A DNA stretch of 8,764 nt from RUG023 sp900315435 (GTDB lineage: Bacteria > Spirochaetota > Spirochaetia > Sphaerochaetales > Sphaerochaetaceae). Shown here one piece after another: positions 1-7,139 of the stretch. A model generated the notes under the pieces. It was given only the letters and a program-made list of their open reading frames with translations, did not search any database and was not told the DNA's origin. Position numbers and translations under genes: made by a program. Numbering within the stretch: position 1 is the stretch's first letter; every line of letters starts with the position of its first letter. The DNA is taken from contig CADAJJ010000067.1 in assembly GCA_902788205.1 (NCBI GenBank), positions 1 to 8,764 of the forward strand, written 5' to 3'.

Positions 1-364
1 GCATTCCAACTTCGGCCTTTTGGTCGATCTTTCGCACTTCCCGATCACCCATGAGGACAGCCACCAGGTGATCGGCACGTGCAGGCCGTACATCACCCAC
101 TTCCACATCGGCAACGCCGTGGCGGAAAAGGGGGCGGAAGGGTATGGAGACCTGCACCAGCGCTTCGGGTTTCCAGGCAGCGCGAACGACACGGACCAGC
201 TGCTGGATTTCTTCCGTGAGTTGAAGCGGAACGGTTTCCTCGACAAGGAGCGGCCGTATGTGCTCTCCTTCGAGGTGAAGCCATGGAAGGATGAGGACGA
301 GGACATCGTCGTCGCGAATACCAAGCGGGTCATCAACCGCGCTTGGGCGTTGCTTGAAGACTGA
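1..364 (+). CDS. Sugar phosphate isomerase/epimerase-like TIM-barrel protein (5' end outside window)
   Basis: This is the C-terminal 120 residues of a xylose-isomerase-like TIM-barrel protein. The first whole codon is at position 2 and the gene starts upstream of the window. Seen: a strand with Asp and His (LVDLSH, visible residues 8-12), then HFHIGN (33-38), HQRFGFPG (52-59) and a late SFEVKPW strand (89-95). Conserved Asp/His/Glu at strand ends are the usual divalent-metal ligands of this fold, so D9, H12, H33/H35 and E91 are candidates (family knowledge, not tested). Such enzymes isomerise or epimerise sugars, keto-inositols or related hydroxy-acids in the cytoplasm. The exact substrate cannot be read from this fragment. 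It ends 12 bp before the dehydrogenase gene, so the two are probably one transcript in a sugar or sugar-acid degradation operon. The fold call is fairly safe; the reaction is unknown. Confidence 0.72.
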   Translation, partial: HSNFGLLVDLSHFPITHEDSHQVIGTCRPYITHFHIGNAVAEKGAEGYGDLHQRFGFPGSANDTDQLLDFFRELKRNGFLDKERPYVLSFEVKPWKDEDEDIVVANTKRVINRAWALLED

Positions 365-376
365 GGGGAGGGAGCG

Positions 377-1345
377 ATGCGCATCGTTGTGTTGGATGGA
401 TATACGGAGAACCCTGGGGACCTTTCCTGGGATGGGCTGAAGGCGCTTGGCGAGGTGGAGGTCTACGACCGCACGAGCCTGACCGACCCAAGGGAGGCGA
501 TCGCCCGCATCGGGGACGCGGAGATCGCGATCACCAACAAGACCCCGGTCACGAAAGAGGTGTTCGACGCTTGCCCGAACCTGAAATATGTGGCGTTGCT
601 TGCGACCGGCTACAACGTGGTCGACGTCGCGTATGCCAAGAAGAAGGGCGTCGCGGTGAGCAACGTGCCGACCTACGGGACGGACAGCGTGAGCCAGTTC
701 GCCATCGCCTTGCTCTTGGAGCTGTGCCACCACATCGGGCATCATTCAGAAACGGTGCACCAGGGCAAGTGGGAGCATTGCATCGACTGGTGCTACTGGG
801 ACTACCCGCTGGTGGAGCTTGCGGGCAAGACGATGGGCATCATCGGCTTCGGCCGCATCGGGCACCGGACCGGACAGATAGCGAAGGCGCTGAACATGCG
901 CGTCATCGTCAACGACTCGCACGAGAATCCCGCCTTCAAGGCGGAAGGCTTCGCCTATGTGGACCGCGACACGCTCTACAAGGAGAGCGACGTGGTGGTA
1001 CTGCATTGCCCGGCCTTCCCGGACACGGTGGGCATGATCAACAAGGACTCGATCGCCAAGATGAAGGACGGAGCGCTGCTGGTCAACAACAGCCGCGGGC
1101 AGCTGGTGGTGGAGCAGGATCTCGCCGACGCGCTGGACAGCGGAAAGCTGGGCGGCGCCGCGGTCGATGTCGTCTCCACCGAGCCAATCAAAGGCGACAA
1201 CCCGTTGCTGAAGGCAAAGAACTGCATCATCACCCCGCACATGAGCTGGGGAGCCAAAGAGGCAAGGCAGAGAATCATGGACATCACTGTCGAGAATGTG
1301 AAGGCTTATCAGGCCGGAAAACCGATTAATGTTGTCAATAGCTAA
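377..1345 (+). CDS. D-isomer-specific 2-hydroxyacid dehydrogenase (glycerate dehydrogenase-like)
   Basis: A complete 322-residue NAD(P)-dependent dehydrogenase of the D-2-hydroxyacid family, of normal length. It interconverts a 2-keto acid and its D-2-hydroxy acid in the cytoplasm. Seen: the Rossmann nucleotide loop GFGRIG at 157-162, with an Asp (D180) at the end of the following strand, which usually favours NAD over NADP. The family's catalytic Arg lies in NNSRG (R240), the Glu in STEP (E269) and the His in TPHMSWG (H288), all in the expected order. The WDYPLVELAGKTMGIIG stretch (141-157) resembles glycerate/hydroxypyruvate dehydrogenase types, so hydroxypyruvate or a related sugar-derived keto acid is a reasonable guess, not proven. 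The ATG at 377 is preceded by a strong GGGGAGGGA site at 365-373. It follows the TIM-barrel gene by 12 bp. The AT-rich island begins just after its stop codon. Confidence 0.9.
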   Translation: MRIVVLDGYTENPGDLSWDGLKALGEVEVYDRTSLTDPREAIARIGDAEIAITNKTPVTKEVFDACPNLKYVALLATGYNVVDVAYAKKKGVAVSNVPTYGTDSVSQFAIALLLELCHHIGHHSETVHQGKWEHCIDWCYWDYPLVELAGKTMGIIGFGRIGHRTGQIAKALNMRVIVNDSHENPAFKAEGFAYVDRDTLYKESDVVVLHCPAFPDTVGMINKDSIAKMKDGALLVNNSRGQLVVEQDLADALDSGKLGGAAVDVVSTEPIKGDNPLLKAKNCIITPHMSWGAKEARQRIMDITVENVKAYQAGKPINVVNS

Positions 1346-1372
1346 ACTGGTTGTTGAGAAACAAATTGCAAA

Positions 1373-1436
1373 ATAACGTTCATTGAGAGATGTAACTTGT
1401 GCTACAAATTGTGAGCACTGAAAAAGAGAACGTTAT
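1373..1436. promoter_or_regulatory. Paired AACGTT dyads upstream of the aldo/keto reductase gene
   Basis: ATAACGTT at 1373-1380 and its exact reverse complement AACGTTAT at 1429-1436 flank the middle of the AT-rich 109-bp gap between the dehydrogenase and reductase genes. Each contains the palindrome AACGTT, and the two centres are 54 bp apart, about five helical turns. A central CG within an AT-rich palindrome is common in LacI/GalR-type operators, so a looping repressor site is possible. This is an inference from symmetry only. Flanking symmetry beyond the core is modest and no regulator gene is in view. I could not place a convincing -35/-10 pair. Confidence 0.25.
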
Positions 1437-1454
1437 AGATAAGAGTAGGTTGAC

Positions 1455-2459
1455 ATGAAATATAAAGTTCTTGGAAGAACAGGAGTTAAGGTATCTCAGT
1501 TGGGGTTGGGCTGTATGAATTTCGCCAATGGTGTTGACGAAACAATGGCGAAAAAGATTATTGACCGTTGCCGTGATAAAGGGGTGAACCTCTTTGATAC
1601 AGCTAATATTTATGGGCTAAATCGGTGCGGTGAATCTGAGGAAATCCTTGGTAAATGTCTAGAAGGCCAACGGGATGAATGCATAATAATCAGCAAGGTA
1701 GGTAATTCACGATGGAACAGGCCCGACAACGACGGAGGCCTGTCTAGACGTTATATCATGTTGGAGGTTGAAAAATCTCTGAAAAGATTAAAAACCGACA
1801 GAATAGATATCTATATGATTCACCACATGGATCCTTGTACTCCTATTGAAGAAACTTTGCGCGCCTTAGATGATTTGCAGAGGCAAGGAAAAATCATTTA
1901 TGCAGGAATAAGTAATGCATCCGCATGGGAAATAGCTCTGTCTCTCGGAATATCTGAACGGGAATGTCTTGGAAGATTCGAAGCAGTTGAGCCGATGTAC
2001 AACCTAGTGAAAAGACAATCTGAGGTTGAAATTTTACCCTTAGCTATGAATCAGAATTTGGGCGTAGTCACATATTCTCCATTGGGAGCAGGACTTCTCA
2101 CTGGAAAATATAAAGGCGGTAATCTGAATGTAGAAGGTCGTATTACGAAAAGCGCAAGGTATTCCGGAAGATATATTGATGAACAAAACTTCAAAGTCGC
2201 GGATGCCTTTGTTGATTATGCGGAGGCTCATGGCTTAAAGCCAACTCCCTTAGCAATTGCTTGGGTAATGAGCAATCCTGCTGTAACTTGCCCGTTAATT
2301 GGTGCTAAGAATTTGGAGCAATTAGAGCTTGCATTGGCGGCTGTAGATATCCAGATGACTACAGAAATGAGGTCAGAAATTACTGCTCTTTCTGTGGAGC
2401 CCCCTTCCGCAACTGATCGTACGGAAGAAAAAAAGAATCCAAATATTTTTGGGCACTAA
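1455..2459 (+). CDS. Aldo/keto reductase (NADP-dependent oxidoreductase)
   Basis: A complete 334-residue aldo/keto reductase with a TIM-barrel fold. These cytoplasmic enzymes reduce aldehydes or ketones, often sugars or aromatic aldehydes, with NADPH. Seen: the N-terminal LGRTGVKVSQLGLGCMNF signature (6-23) and the catalytic tetrad Asp48 (NLFDTA), Tyr53 (NIYG), Lys81 (IISKVG) and His123 (MIHH). Also present are the GISN strand (151-154), the YSPLGAGLLTGKY cofactor-loop motif and the late GAKNLEQLE motif that closes the cofactor site. The start at 1455 is weakly supported by purine-rich sequence (AAGAGTAGG, 1440-1448). Codon use is unlike the neighbours: many AAA, AGA, ATA, TTA and A/T-ending codons where the others use G/C. 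The flanking noncoding DNA is AT-rich too. This suggests acquisition by transfer or insertion into an older GC-richer locus. The substrate is unknown; the family call is firm. Confidence 0.92.
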   Translation: MKYKVLGRTGVKVSQLGLGCMNFANGVDETMAKKIIDRCRDKGVNLFDTANIYGLNRCGESEEILGKCLEGQRDECIIISKVGNSRWNRPDNDGGLSRRYIMLEVEKSLKRLKTDRIDIYMIHHMDPCTPIEETLRALDDLQRQGKIIYAGISNASAWEIALSLGISERECLGRFEAVEPMYNLVKRQSEVEILPLAMNQNLGVVTYSPLGAGLLTGKYKGGNLNVEGRITKSARYSGRYIDEQNFKVADAFVDYAEAHGLKPTPLAIAWVMSNPAVTCPLIGAKNLEQLELALAAVDIQMTTEMRSEITALSVEPPSATDRTEEKKNPNIFGH

Positions 2460-2690
2460 CATATTGGTTTACATAAAAATATAGTTAGAAAACATTTTAA
2501 TGGGGGAACCCTGCTGTTGAGGAAATTTGACAACATATGCATCCTCGAAGGTATTAGACAATACTGGTTATGAATACGTAACAAAGTATTCCTTGGAAAT
2601 TGGGTGAGAAAAAAACCGAGAATATCGATTGGCTCTTGTTCCGATGTTGGTAGTGGATTAGTTTAATCTGAATCGATGCTCTCTGCTACC
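2460..2690. other. AT-rich noncoding gap with clustered small dyads
   Basis: No gene is visible here. The DNA keeps the AT-rich character of the reductase gene. It holds a cluster of GTATT/AATAC half-sites (GTATT 2551-2555, AATAC 2560-2564, GAATAC 2572-2577, GTATTC 2586-2591). It also contains the palindrome GATTAGTTTAATC at 2656-2668, which lies inside a wider inverted pair, ATCGATT at 2624-2630 and AATCGAT at 2671-2677. These could be protein-binding sites or simply chance in AT-rich DNA. No terminator with a T-run was found after the reductase gene. Confidence 0.4.
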
Positions 2691-2757
2691 AAGAACACCT
2701 AATCCAGGTCCTGGAGCTCTCCCTCGACCACATGACCGGCAAGCTGGTGAACGAGTC
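2672..2757 (+). pseudogene. Short GC-rich coding remnant, possible 3' tail of a lost oxidoreductase gene
   Basis: Between an upstream in-frame stop (TGA, 2669-2671) and a TGA at 2755-2757, one frame reads about 28 residues ending LSLDHMTGKLVNES. The second half (about 2700-2757) is GC-rich with GC-ending codons, like the genes on either side of the AT-rich island and unlike the DNA just before it. There is no start codon or ribosome site. The ending loosely recalls the TGKxV tail of Gfo/Idh/MocA dehydrogenases, which would fit a sugar or inositol locus, but the stretch is far too short to assign. My reading is that it is the surviving tail of a gene removed when the AT-rich segment arrived. 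It could also be chance. Confidence 0.25.
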
Positions 2758-2760
2758 CTG

Positions 2761-2893
2761 ACGACGGACCGCGTGTGTTGCGTTTTGTTTCCTCTTTTTG
2801 TGAAATTTTAGTGATGGTCCCTATGGCAACTTGTCATAAGAGAACCCTTGCTGGTAATGTGCAAATGGACGTTTGGCGTTCAAGGAGATGTAC
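2761..2893 (+). promoter_or_regulatory. Probable promoter/leader region of the transport operon
   Basis: The transport operon needs a promoter here, because the genes upstream belong to a different unit and an AT-rich island intervenes. The best match I can make is TTGCGT (2778-2783), 17 bp, then TGAAAT (2801-2806), which is weak against the sigma-70 consensus. An imperfect dyad CAAA-N6-TTTG lies at about 2862-2875 just before the ribosome site, and could be an operator. The ribosome site AAGGAG (2882-2887) lies 6 bp before the ATG at 2894 and fixes that start over the in-frame codon at 2873. Confidence 0.3.
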
Positions 2894-4246
2894 ATGAAAA
2901 GAATCGTGCTTGGATTGATGGTGCTTGCTGCTGCCATCTCCCCGCTCGTTGCCGGAGGTTCTTCGGAAGCCCGGACTGCAGAGGGCAAGGAACAGGTCAT
3001 CACGCTGAAAATTTCCCATAACATGGACTTTACGACCATTCCCGAAGCGGTCGTTGATGCGGGGGCCCGCCTGAACGAGAAATACAAGGCCGAGGGCAAA
3101 AACATCCGCATCGAGTTCGAGAAGGATTATCAGACGATCGACTGGACCCAATACCAGAACAACATCGTCTTCGCCCATAAGACCGGTGACCAGCCGGATT
3201 TCTACGCCATCAGCGATGTCGCCTCACTGGTCAAGAACGGCCTCCTGCTTGATCTTACCGATCTGGTTGAAGAGACCAAGGATCTCTGGGTTCCGGGAGT
3301 TTTCACGACGGCCACCGATACCAACGGCAGGGTCTACGCGTTCCCGCCGGATCTTCCGGTCAGGGCCATCTACTACAACCGAGACTGCCTGAAGGCCATC
3401 GGCTGGACCGACGAAGAGGTCAATGCGCTTCCCGGCAAGGTCCAGGAGGGTTCCTTCACCTTCGAGGACTACATCGCCCTCTGCAAGGAGGTCGTGGACA
3501 AAGGTGGAGCCAAGGAAGGACTGATCCATCGCACCGGCGCCGGCAACGACTTCCTCGACATGATCGTCGTGCTTGGCGGACAGTATTATGACGAGAAGGG
3601 AACGCTGGTCTTTGACCGTGAGGGGCTGAAGCGGTTCTTCCAGTTGACGTACGACGACTCCAACGTGCGGGAAATCACTCCGCACAACCTGAACCAGCAG
3701 GTCTGGACCGAGGTCGAGAAGAGAATCTACACGGGAGACGCCTTCTCCTACTACGGACCGGTCTACGCGAGCCCCTACATGGCTTCCGCCGCCGGTGTCA
3801 CGATTTCTGAGTTCGCCGAGAAGGTGGGATTCATCATGTTCCCGAAGAGCCAGTACGTCGACCATCCGTTCGTCTACGGCGCCCCGCAGTATGTCGGCAT
3901 CTCCAGCAAGACCAAGTACCCTGACCTTTGCAAGGAGCTGTACAGGATGCTGGTCACCGAGGACACCGACCTGATGGCGCGCCATGCCGCCACGATCAAT
4001 ACGCTGAGCTCCGTCAAGGCAGCCAACGAGGACCCGCAGATGGCGGAGAACCCGATTGTCGCCGCTACCGGGTATATGGCCCAGTACGCCTTGGTCGCCC
4101 CGAGCATCGATGGTCTGTCCACCTACCGGAGCGAGCTGTTCAAGCAGATTGTCGCCCTTGAGCTTGGTCAGACCACGCCGGAGAAGGCGGTCAGCGACAT
4201 GGAGACGCAGATCACGCTGAACGTGAAGAATGTCATCGTGAAATAA
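2894..4246 (+). CDS. ABC transporter extracellular solute-binding protein (family 1, sugar / glycerol-3-phosphate type)
   Basis: A 450-residue periplasmic binding protein that captures the substrate and delivers it to the two permeases encoded downstream. Seen: an N-terminal signal peptide with basic MKR, a hydrophobic core (residues 4-19) and a likely cleavage after LVA (residue 20). This is followed by GGSSE, then a mature chain starting with the KISHN strand. The stretch YAFPPDLPVRAIYYNRD (about 148-164) is the usual family-1 hinge region, where the ligand cleft is lined. Its length is normal. The expected lipobox Cys is replaced by Gly (VAG-G), so it is probably soluble rather than lipid-anchored. 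I chose the ATG at 2894 because AAGGAG lies 6 bp upstream and the signal peptide begins there. It leads the operon and is separated from the first permease gene by a strong hairpin, consistent with higher expression of the binding protein. The ligand is not readable; the terminal phosphodiesterase gene hints at glycerophosphodiesters or glycerol-3-phosphate. Confidence 0.9.
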   Translation: MKRIVLGLMVLAAAISPLVAGGSSEARTAEGKEQVITLKISHNMDFTTIPEAVVDAGARLNEKYKAEGKNIRIEFEKDYQTIDWTQYQNNIVFAHKTGDQPDFYAISDVASLVKNGLLLDLTDLVEETKDLWVPGVFTTATDTNGRVYAFPPDLPVRAIYYNRDCLKAIGWTDEEVNALPGKVQEGSFTFEDYIALCKEVVDKGGAKEGLIHRTGAGNDFLDMIVVLGGQYYDEKGTLVFDREGLKRFFQLTYDDSNVREITPHNLNQQVWTEVEKRIYTGDAFSYYGPVYASPYMASAAGVTISEFAEKVGFIMFPKSQYVDHPFVYGAPQYVGISSKTKYPDLCKELYRMLVTEDTDLMARHAATINTLSSVKAANEDPQMAENPIVAATGYMAQYALVAPSIDGLSTYRSELFKQIVALELGQTTPEKAVSDMETQITLNVKNVIVK

Positions 4247-4259
4247 CGTTTCGTTCGTT

Positions 4260-4292
4260 CCAGGGAATGGCCGCGCCATTCCCTGGTGTTTT
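4260..4292 (+). terminator. Intra-operon hairpin between binding-protein and permease genes
   Basis: A perfect 12-bp stem, CCAGGGAATGGC (4260-4271) against GCCATTCCCTGG (4275-4286), encloses a 3-base CGC loop. It is followed by TGTTTT (4287-4292), and the permease ribosome site GGAGG starts at 4293. It fills most of the 55-bp gap after the binding-protein stop codon. Hairpins at this place in ABC operons commonly act as partial terminators or block 3'-5' mRNA decay, leaving more binding protein than membrane subunits. The short, interrupted T-run suggests leaky termination or mRNA stabilisation rather than a full stop. The structure is seen; the role is inferred. Confidence 0.75.
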
Positions 4293-4301
4293 GGAGGCGA
4301 C

Positions 4302-5195
4302 ATGAAAAGGAAAACCGTACAGGCATATACCTTCCTGTCTCCCTTTCTGGTGCTTGTTTCATTGTTTTATCTGCTTCCTGCCATCCTGACAATCATCATG
4401 TCCTTCACCGGACTGGATGCCACCTTCCAGTGGAAGTTCGTCGGGTTCTCCAACTACAAGAAGATTTTCTTGGATCCGAATAACGGGCTGATCCTGGCAA
4501 ACACGCTGGTCTATATCTTCAGCGCCATGGTACTGATCATCCTGCTTGACCTGTTCATTGCGGTCATGACCGCCTATTTCATCCGTAGCAACGCATGGGC
4601 GAGCTTGTTCAAGTCCATCATCATGTTGCCGATGGTCACCCCGTCGGTCATCTATTCCATCCTTTGGCTCTGGTATCTCGATGCCACGGAGAACGGATTC
4701 ATCAACAAGGTCGTCCATTTTTTCCGGCCGTCGGGCAGCCCGACCAACTGGATCGCCGATTACCCTATGGTTGTCATCATCCTGGTCGAGGTGGTGGTTG
4801 CTTTGGCCTATGGGGCGATCATCCTTTCCAGCGCTATCCGATCGATTCCCGAAAACCAGTTCCGGGCGGCGAGGGTCGATGGCGCGAGCGAGTGGGAGAT
4901 CATCCGGCAGATTATCATCCCCAACATCTCCAGCCACATCAAGTTCGTGGTCATGTGGGAGACGCTGGGTTTGATGACGAACTACATCAATATCATGCTG
5001 ATTACCAACGGCGGTCCGCTGAACCGCACCGAGGTCTGGGCGCTCTCGGCCTATCACAAGGCCTTCGTCGACCAGCAGTATGGGTATGGGGCAGCCATCA
5101 GCGTCATGCTGATCCTTGTGGTCTTCATGCTCATGTTGCTTTTCGGGTTTGCCTCGAAGCGTGTGCATGCGAAAGGAGGAAAGGAAAATGACTGA
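4302..5195 (+). CDS. ABC transporter permease, first subunit (UgpA/MalF-like)
   Basis: A 297-residue inner-membrane permease of the carbohydrate-uptake type 1 class. Seen: about six hydrophobic segments, near residues 12-33, 68-92, 105-126, 155-178, 212-236 (weaker) and 264-284. The cytoplasmic EAA loop (RAARVDGASEWEIIRQ, 188-203, then IIIP to 207) docks on the ATPase. The NGGP motif at 236-239 is typical of this subfamily (TNGGPLNRTE). The length is normal. The ATG at 4302 follows GGAGG (4293-4297) by only 4 bp, directly after the operon hairpin. The gene overlaps the second permease gene by 8 bp, implying translational coupling and a 1:1 heterodimer. Its specificity follows the binding protein and cannot be told from the permease. 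Confidence 0.92.
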   Translation: MKRKTVQAYTFLSPFLVLVSLFYLLPAILTIIMSFTGLDATFQWKFVGFSNYKKIFLDPNNGLILANTLVYIFSAMVLIILLDLFIAVMTAYFIRSNAWASLFKSIIMLPMVTPSVIYSILWLWYLDATENGFINKVVHFFRPSGSPTNWIADYPMVVIILVEVVVALAYGAIILSSAIRSIPENQFRAARVDGASEWEIIRQIIIPNISSHIKFVVMWETLGLMTNYINIMLITNGGPLNRTEVWALSAYHKAFVDQQYGYGAAISVMLILVVFMLMLLFGFASKRVHAKGGKEND

Positions 5196-6033
5196 TATGA
5201 CTCGGAGCGAGCGGCGCAAGCAGAACATCGCGATTGCGGTGATGATCCTTTTCGTGCTTCCGCTGGTGTTCATGTTCATCATGTTTTTCGGCATGGCCTT
5301 TTTTGATGGCGAGGGGCATGTGACCCTTTCCAACTTCCAGTTCGTTGTCGGGCCGATGAAGCTGCGTGACCAGACCACGATCAAGCCGATTGGCCTCGCG
5401 CTGCGCAACTCGTTGCTCTTCACCTGTCTGGTGACGTTCTTCGAGGTACTGGTCAGCATGCTGGCCGGTTATGCGCTGAGCAGACTGCATTTCCCGGGGA
5501 GAAGGAACATCCAGACCGGATTGCTCGTGTTGCGCATGTTTCCGAACCTGCTGCTGTTGATTGCCGTGCTCTATGTGCTGATGGTGTTGCATGTGGTCAA
5601 CACGCTGCGCGGCGTGGTCCTGGTAGCCTTGGCGTTTCGCATTCCGGGCTCGACCTTCATCATCAAGAATTTCTTCGACGGGGTCTCGCACGATATCGAG
5701 AACTCGACGCTGGTTGACGGTTGTACGCCGCTCTCGGGTTTCTTCCAGGTGATCATTCACCTGGTCAAGCCTGGCATCGTCAGCATCGCGGTCTTCAGCT
5801 TCATGAGCGCTTGGTCGAACTTCATCCTGTTCGACACGTTGCTTTTCGGTAGCAAGACGCCGGTCATGTCGACCTATATCAGGGCCCTGACCCGCAACGA
5901 CCAGCTGATTCCGACCTATAACGTCGTTGCCGCAATGGGCATCGTCTACATGCTTCCCGTGATTATCTTTTTCCTCCTCACGCAGAAGCAACTTATGGAA
6001 GGCAATATGGGAGGAGGCAAAGGACTATCATGA
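5188..6033 (+). CDS. ABC transporter permease, second subunit (UgpE/MalG-like)
   Basis: A 281-residue partner permease. Seen: a basic N-terminus, then hydrophobic segments near residues 14-38, 72-98, 112-136, 141-158, 196-220 and 246-264. The EAA loop (DIENSTLVDGC, 169-179) is followed by a conserved Pro-Gly at 195-196. The usual Ala pair of the loop is replaced by Ser-Thr and the Ala after Asp-Gly by Cys. The C-terminus ends in the QKQLMEG motif (266-272), common in MalG-like proteins. The frame is open further upstream, but the ATG at 5188 is chosen because AAGGAGG (5173-5179) sits 8 bp before it and the protein then begins at the usual place. An ATG at 5197 is a less likely alternative. 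It overlaps the first permease by 8 bp and the ATPase gene by 4 bp (ATGA). Confidence 0.9.
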   Translation: MTDMTRSERRKQNIAIAVMILFVLPLVFMFIMFFGMAFFDGEGHVTLSNFQFVVGPMKLRDQTTIKPIGLALRNSLLFTCLVTFFEVLVSMLAGYALSRLHFPGRRNIQTGLLVLRMFPNLLLLIAVLYVLMVLHVVNTLRGVVLVALAFRIPGSTFIIKNFFDGVSHDIENSTLVDGCTPLSGFFQVIIHLVKPGIVSIAVFSFMSAWSNFILFDTLLFGSKTPVMSTYIRALTRNDQLIPTYNVVAAMGIVYMLPVIIFFLLTQKQLMEGNMGGGKGLS

Positions 6034-7139
6034 TTGAGATCAAAGGACTTCGTAAAGAATATGACAAGCATACGGTGGCGCTGGACCATTTCGACCTGAC
6101 CATCCCTGACGGGAAGTTTATCGCCCTGCTCGGTCCTTCGGGTTGTGGCAAGTCCACCACCCTGAACTGCATCGCTGGTCTGCTGGATCCGACGGAGGGC
6201 AAGATTCTCTTTGACGGAAAGGATGTGACCCACATGGCTCCGAAGGACCGCAACATCGGCATGGTGTTCCAGTCCTATGCCCTGTATCCCCATCTGAGCG
6301 TGCTGGACAACATAGCGTTTCCTTTGAAGCAGAAGGGGATAGACAAAAAAGTTCGCCATGCTAGGGCGCGAGAGGTGGCCAAGAAGCTGCAGATCGAGCA
6401 TTTGCTCGACCGCAAGCCTGCCCAGCTGTCGGGTGGCCAGCAGCAGAGGGTCGCCATTTGCCGTGCCATTGTCAAGGAACCGCACATCCTGTTGCTCGAC
6501 GAACCGATGTCAAACCTCGATGCACGCCTGAAGATCGAGATCCGCGAGGTCATCAAATCCATCCAGCAGGACTTGCAGGTGACGGCCATCCTGGTCACCC
6601 ATGACCAGGAGGAGGCTATGGCGTTGGCGGATGAGATCGCCATCCTGGATGGGGGCCGCATCCAGCAGTTCGCCACCCCTGACACGCTGTACGAGCAGCC
6701 AGCCAACCTGTTTGTCGCCAACTTTATGGGTAATCCCCCGATGAACTTCCTCGAGGGCACGATGATTGACCGAGACCATTTCGCCATCGCTGGTGTCACG
6801 CTTGCGTGCGCCATGCCACTGAAGGAGGATGCTTCGGGTAAACAGATCAAAATCGGCGTCCGGCCCCATATGCTTTCGCTTACGACAGAAAGAGACGAGA
6901 GACATGTGGTGCCGATGCGGATGCATATCGTCGAGAACCTAGGCAAGGAACTGCTCGTCTATGGCGAGGTAGGGGACGCCGAGGTCCGGGTTTCCTATCC
7001 TGACAAGGGCATGTATGCGGCTTTGAAGCAAAAGGCACAGGAAAAAGGCGATGTGTATCTTTCGCTCGGTGGCAAGTACAACGTGTTCTTGTTGCCGGAT
7101 GGGTGCAATATTGTGGATTTCGAGGCATTGGACAGATGA
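6030..7139 (+). CDS. ugpC: ABC transporter ATP-binding protein, MsmK/UgpC/MalK type
   Basis: A 369-residue ATPase that powers the importer from the cytoplasmic face. Seen in order: Walker A GPSGCGKST (35-43), Q-loop VFQSYALYPHLS (Q81), signature LSGGQQQR (133-140), Walker B ILLLDEP (153-159), D-loop SNLD (161-164) and the switch His in VTHDQEE (H191). The NPPMNF turn (235-240) leads into a C-terminal TOBE-type regulatory region with IGVRPH (275-280). All catalytic residues are present and the length is normal for the family. The start overlaps the permease stop by ATGA, with AAAGGA at 6019-6024 as ribosome site. Subunits of this class can sometimes serve several sugar importers, but its place within the operon argues for a dedicated role here. 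The ugpC symbol rests on context (downstream phosphodiesterase) as much as on sequence; msmK would fit equally. Confidence 0.93.
   Translation: MIEIKGLRKEYDKHTVALDHFDLTIPDGKFIALLGPSGCGKSTTLNCIAGLLDPTEGKILFDGKDVTHMAPKDRNIGMVFQSYALYPHLSVLDNIAFPLKQKGIDKKVRHARAREVAKKLQIEHLLDRKPAQLSGGQQQRVAICRAIVKEPHILLLDEPMSNLDARLKIEIREVIKSIQQDLQVTAILVTHDQEEAMALADEIAILDGGRIQQFATPDTLYEQPANLFVANFMGNPPMNFLEGTMIDRDHFAIAGVTLACAMPLKEDASGKQIKIGVRPHMLSLTTERDERHVVPMRMHIVENLGKELLVYGEVGDAEVRVSYPDKGMYAALKQKAQEKGDVYLSLGGKYNVFLLPDGCNIVDFEALDR

Noticed and set aside
571..1329. A 252-residue open frame overlapping the dehydrogenase gene on the same strand
   Set aside because: It is a low-complexity, Arg/Gly-rich shadow of the dehydrogenase frame, which carries every expected catalytic residue.
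1351..2521. Shared TGTTGAG near both edges of the AT-rich island (1352-1358 and 2515-2521) as a target-site duplication
   Set aside because: Only 7 bases match and the second copy lies well inside the compositional edge, so chance is enough to explain it.
3224..4303. A long open frame on the minus strand opposite the binding-protein gene, with similar ones opposite the permeases (4359-5459 and 5131-5991)
   Set aside because: They mirror GC-rich codon structure of real plus-strand genes, are rich in His/Arg/Asp with no recognisable domain, and the plus-strand genes have clear motifs and ribosome sites.
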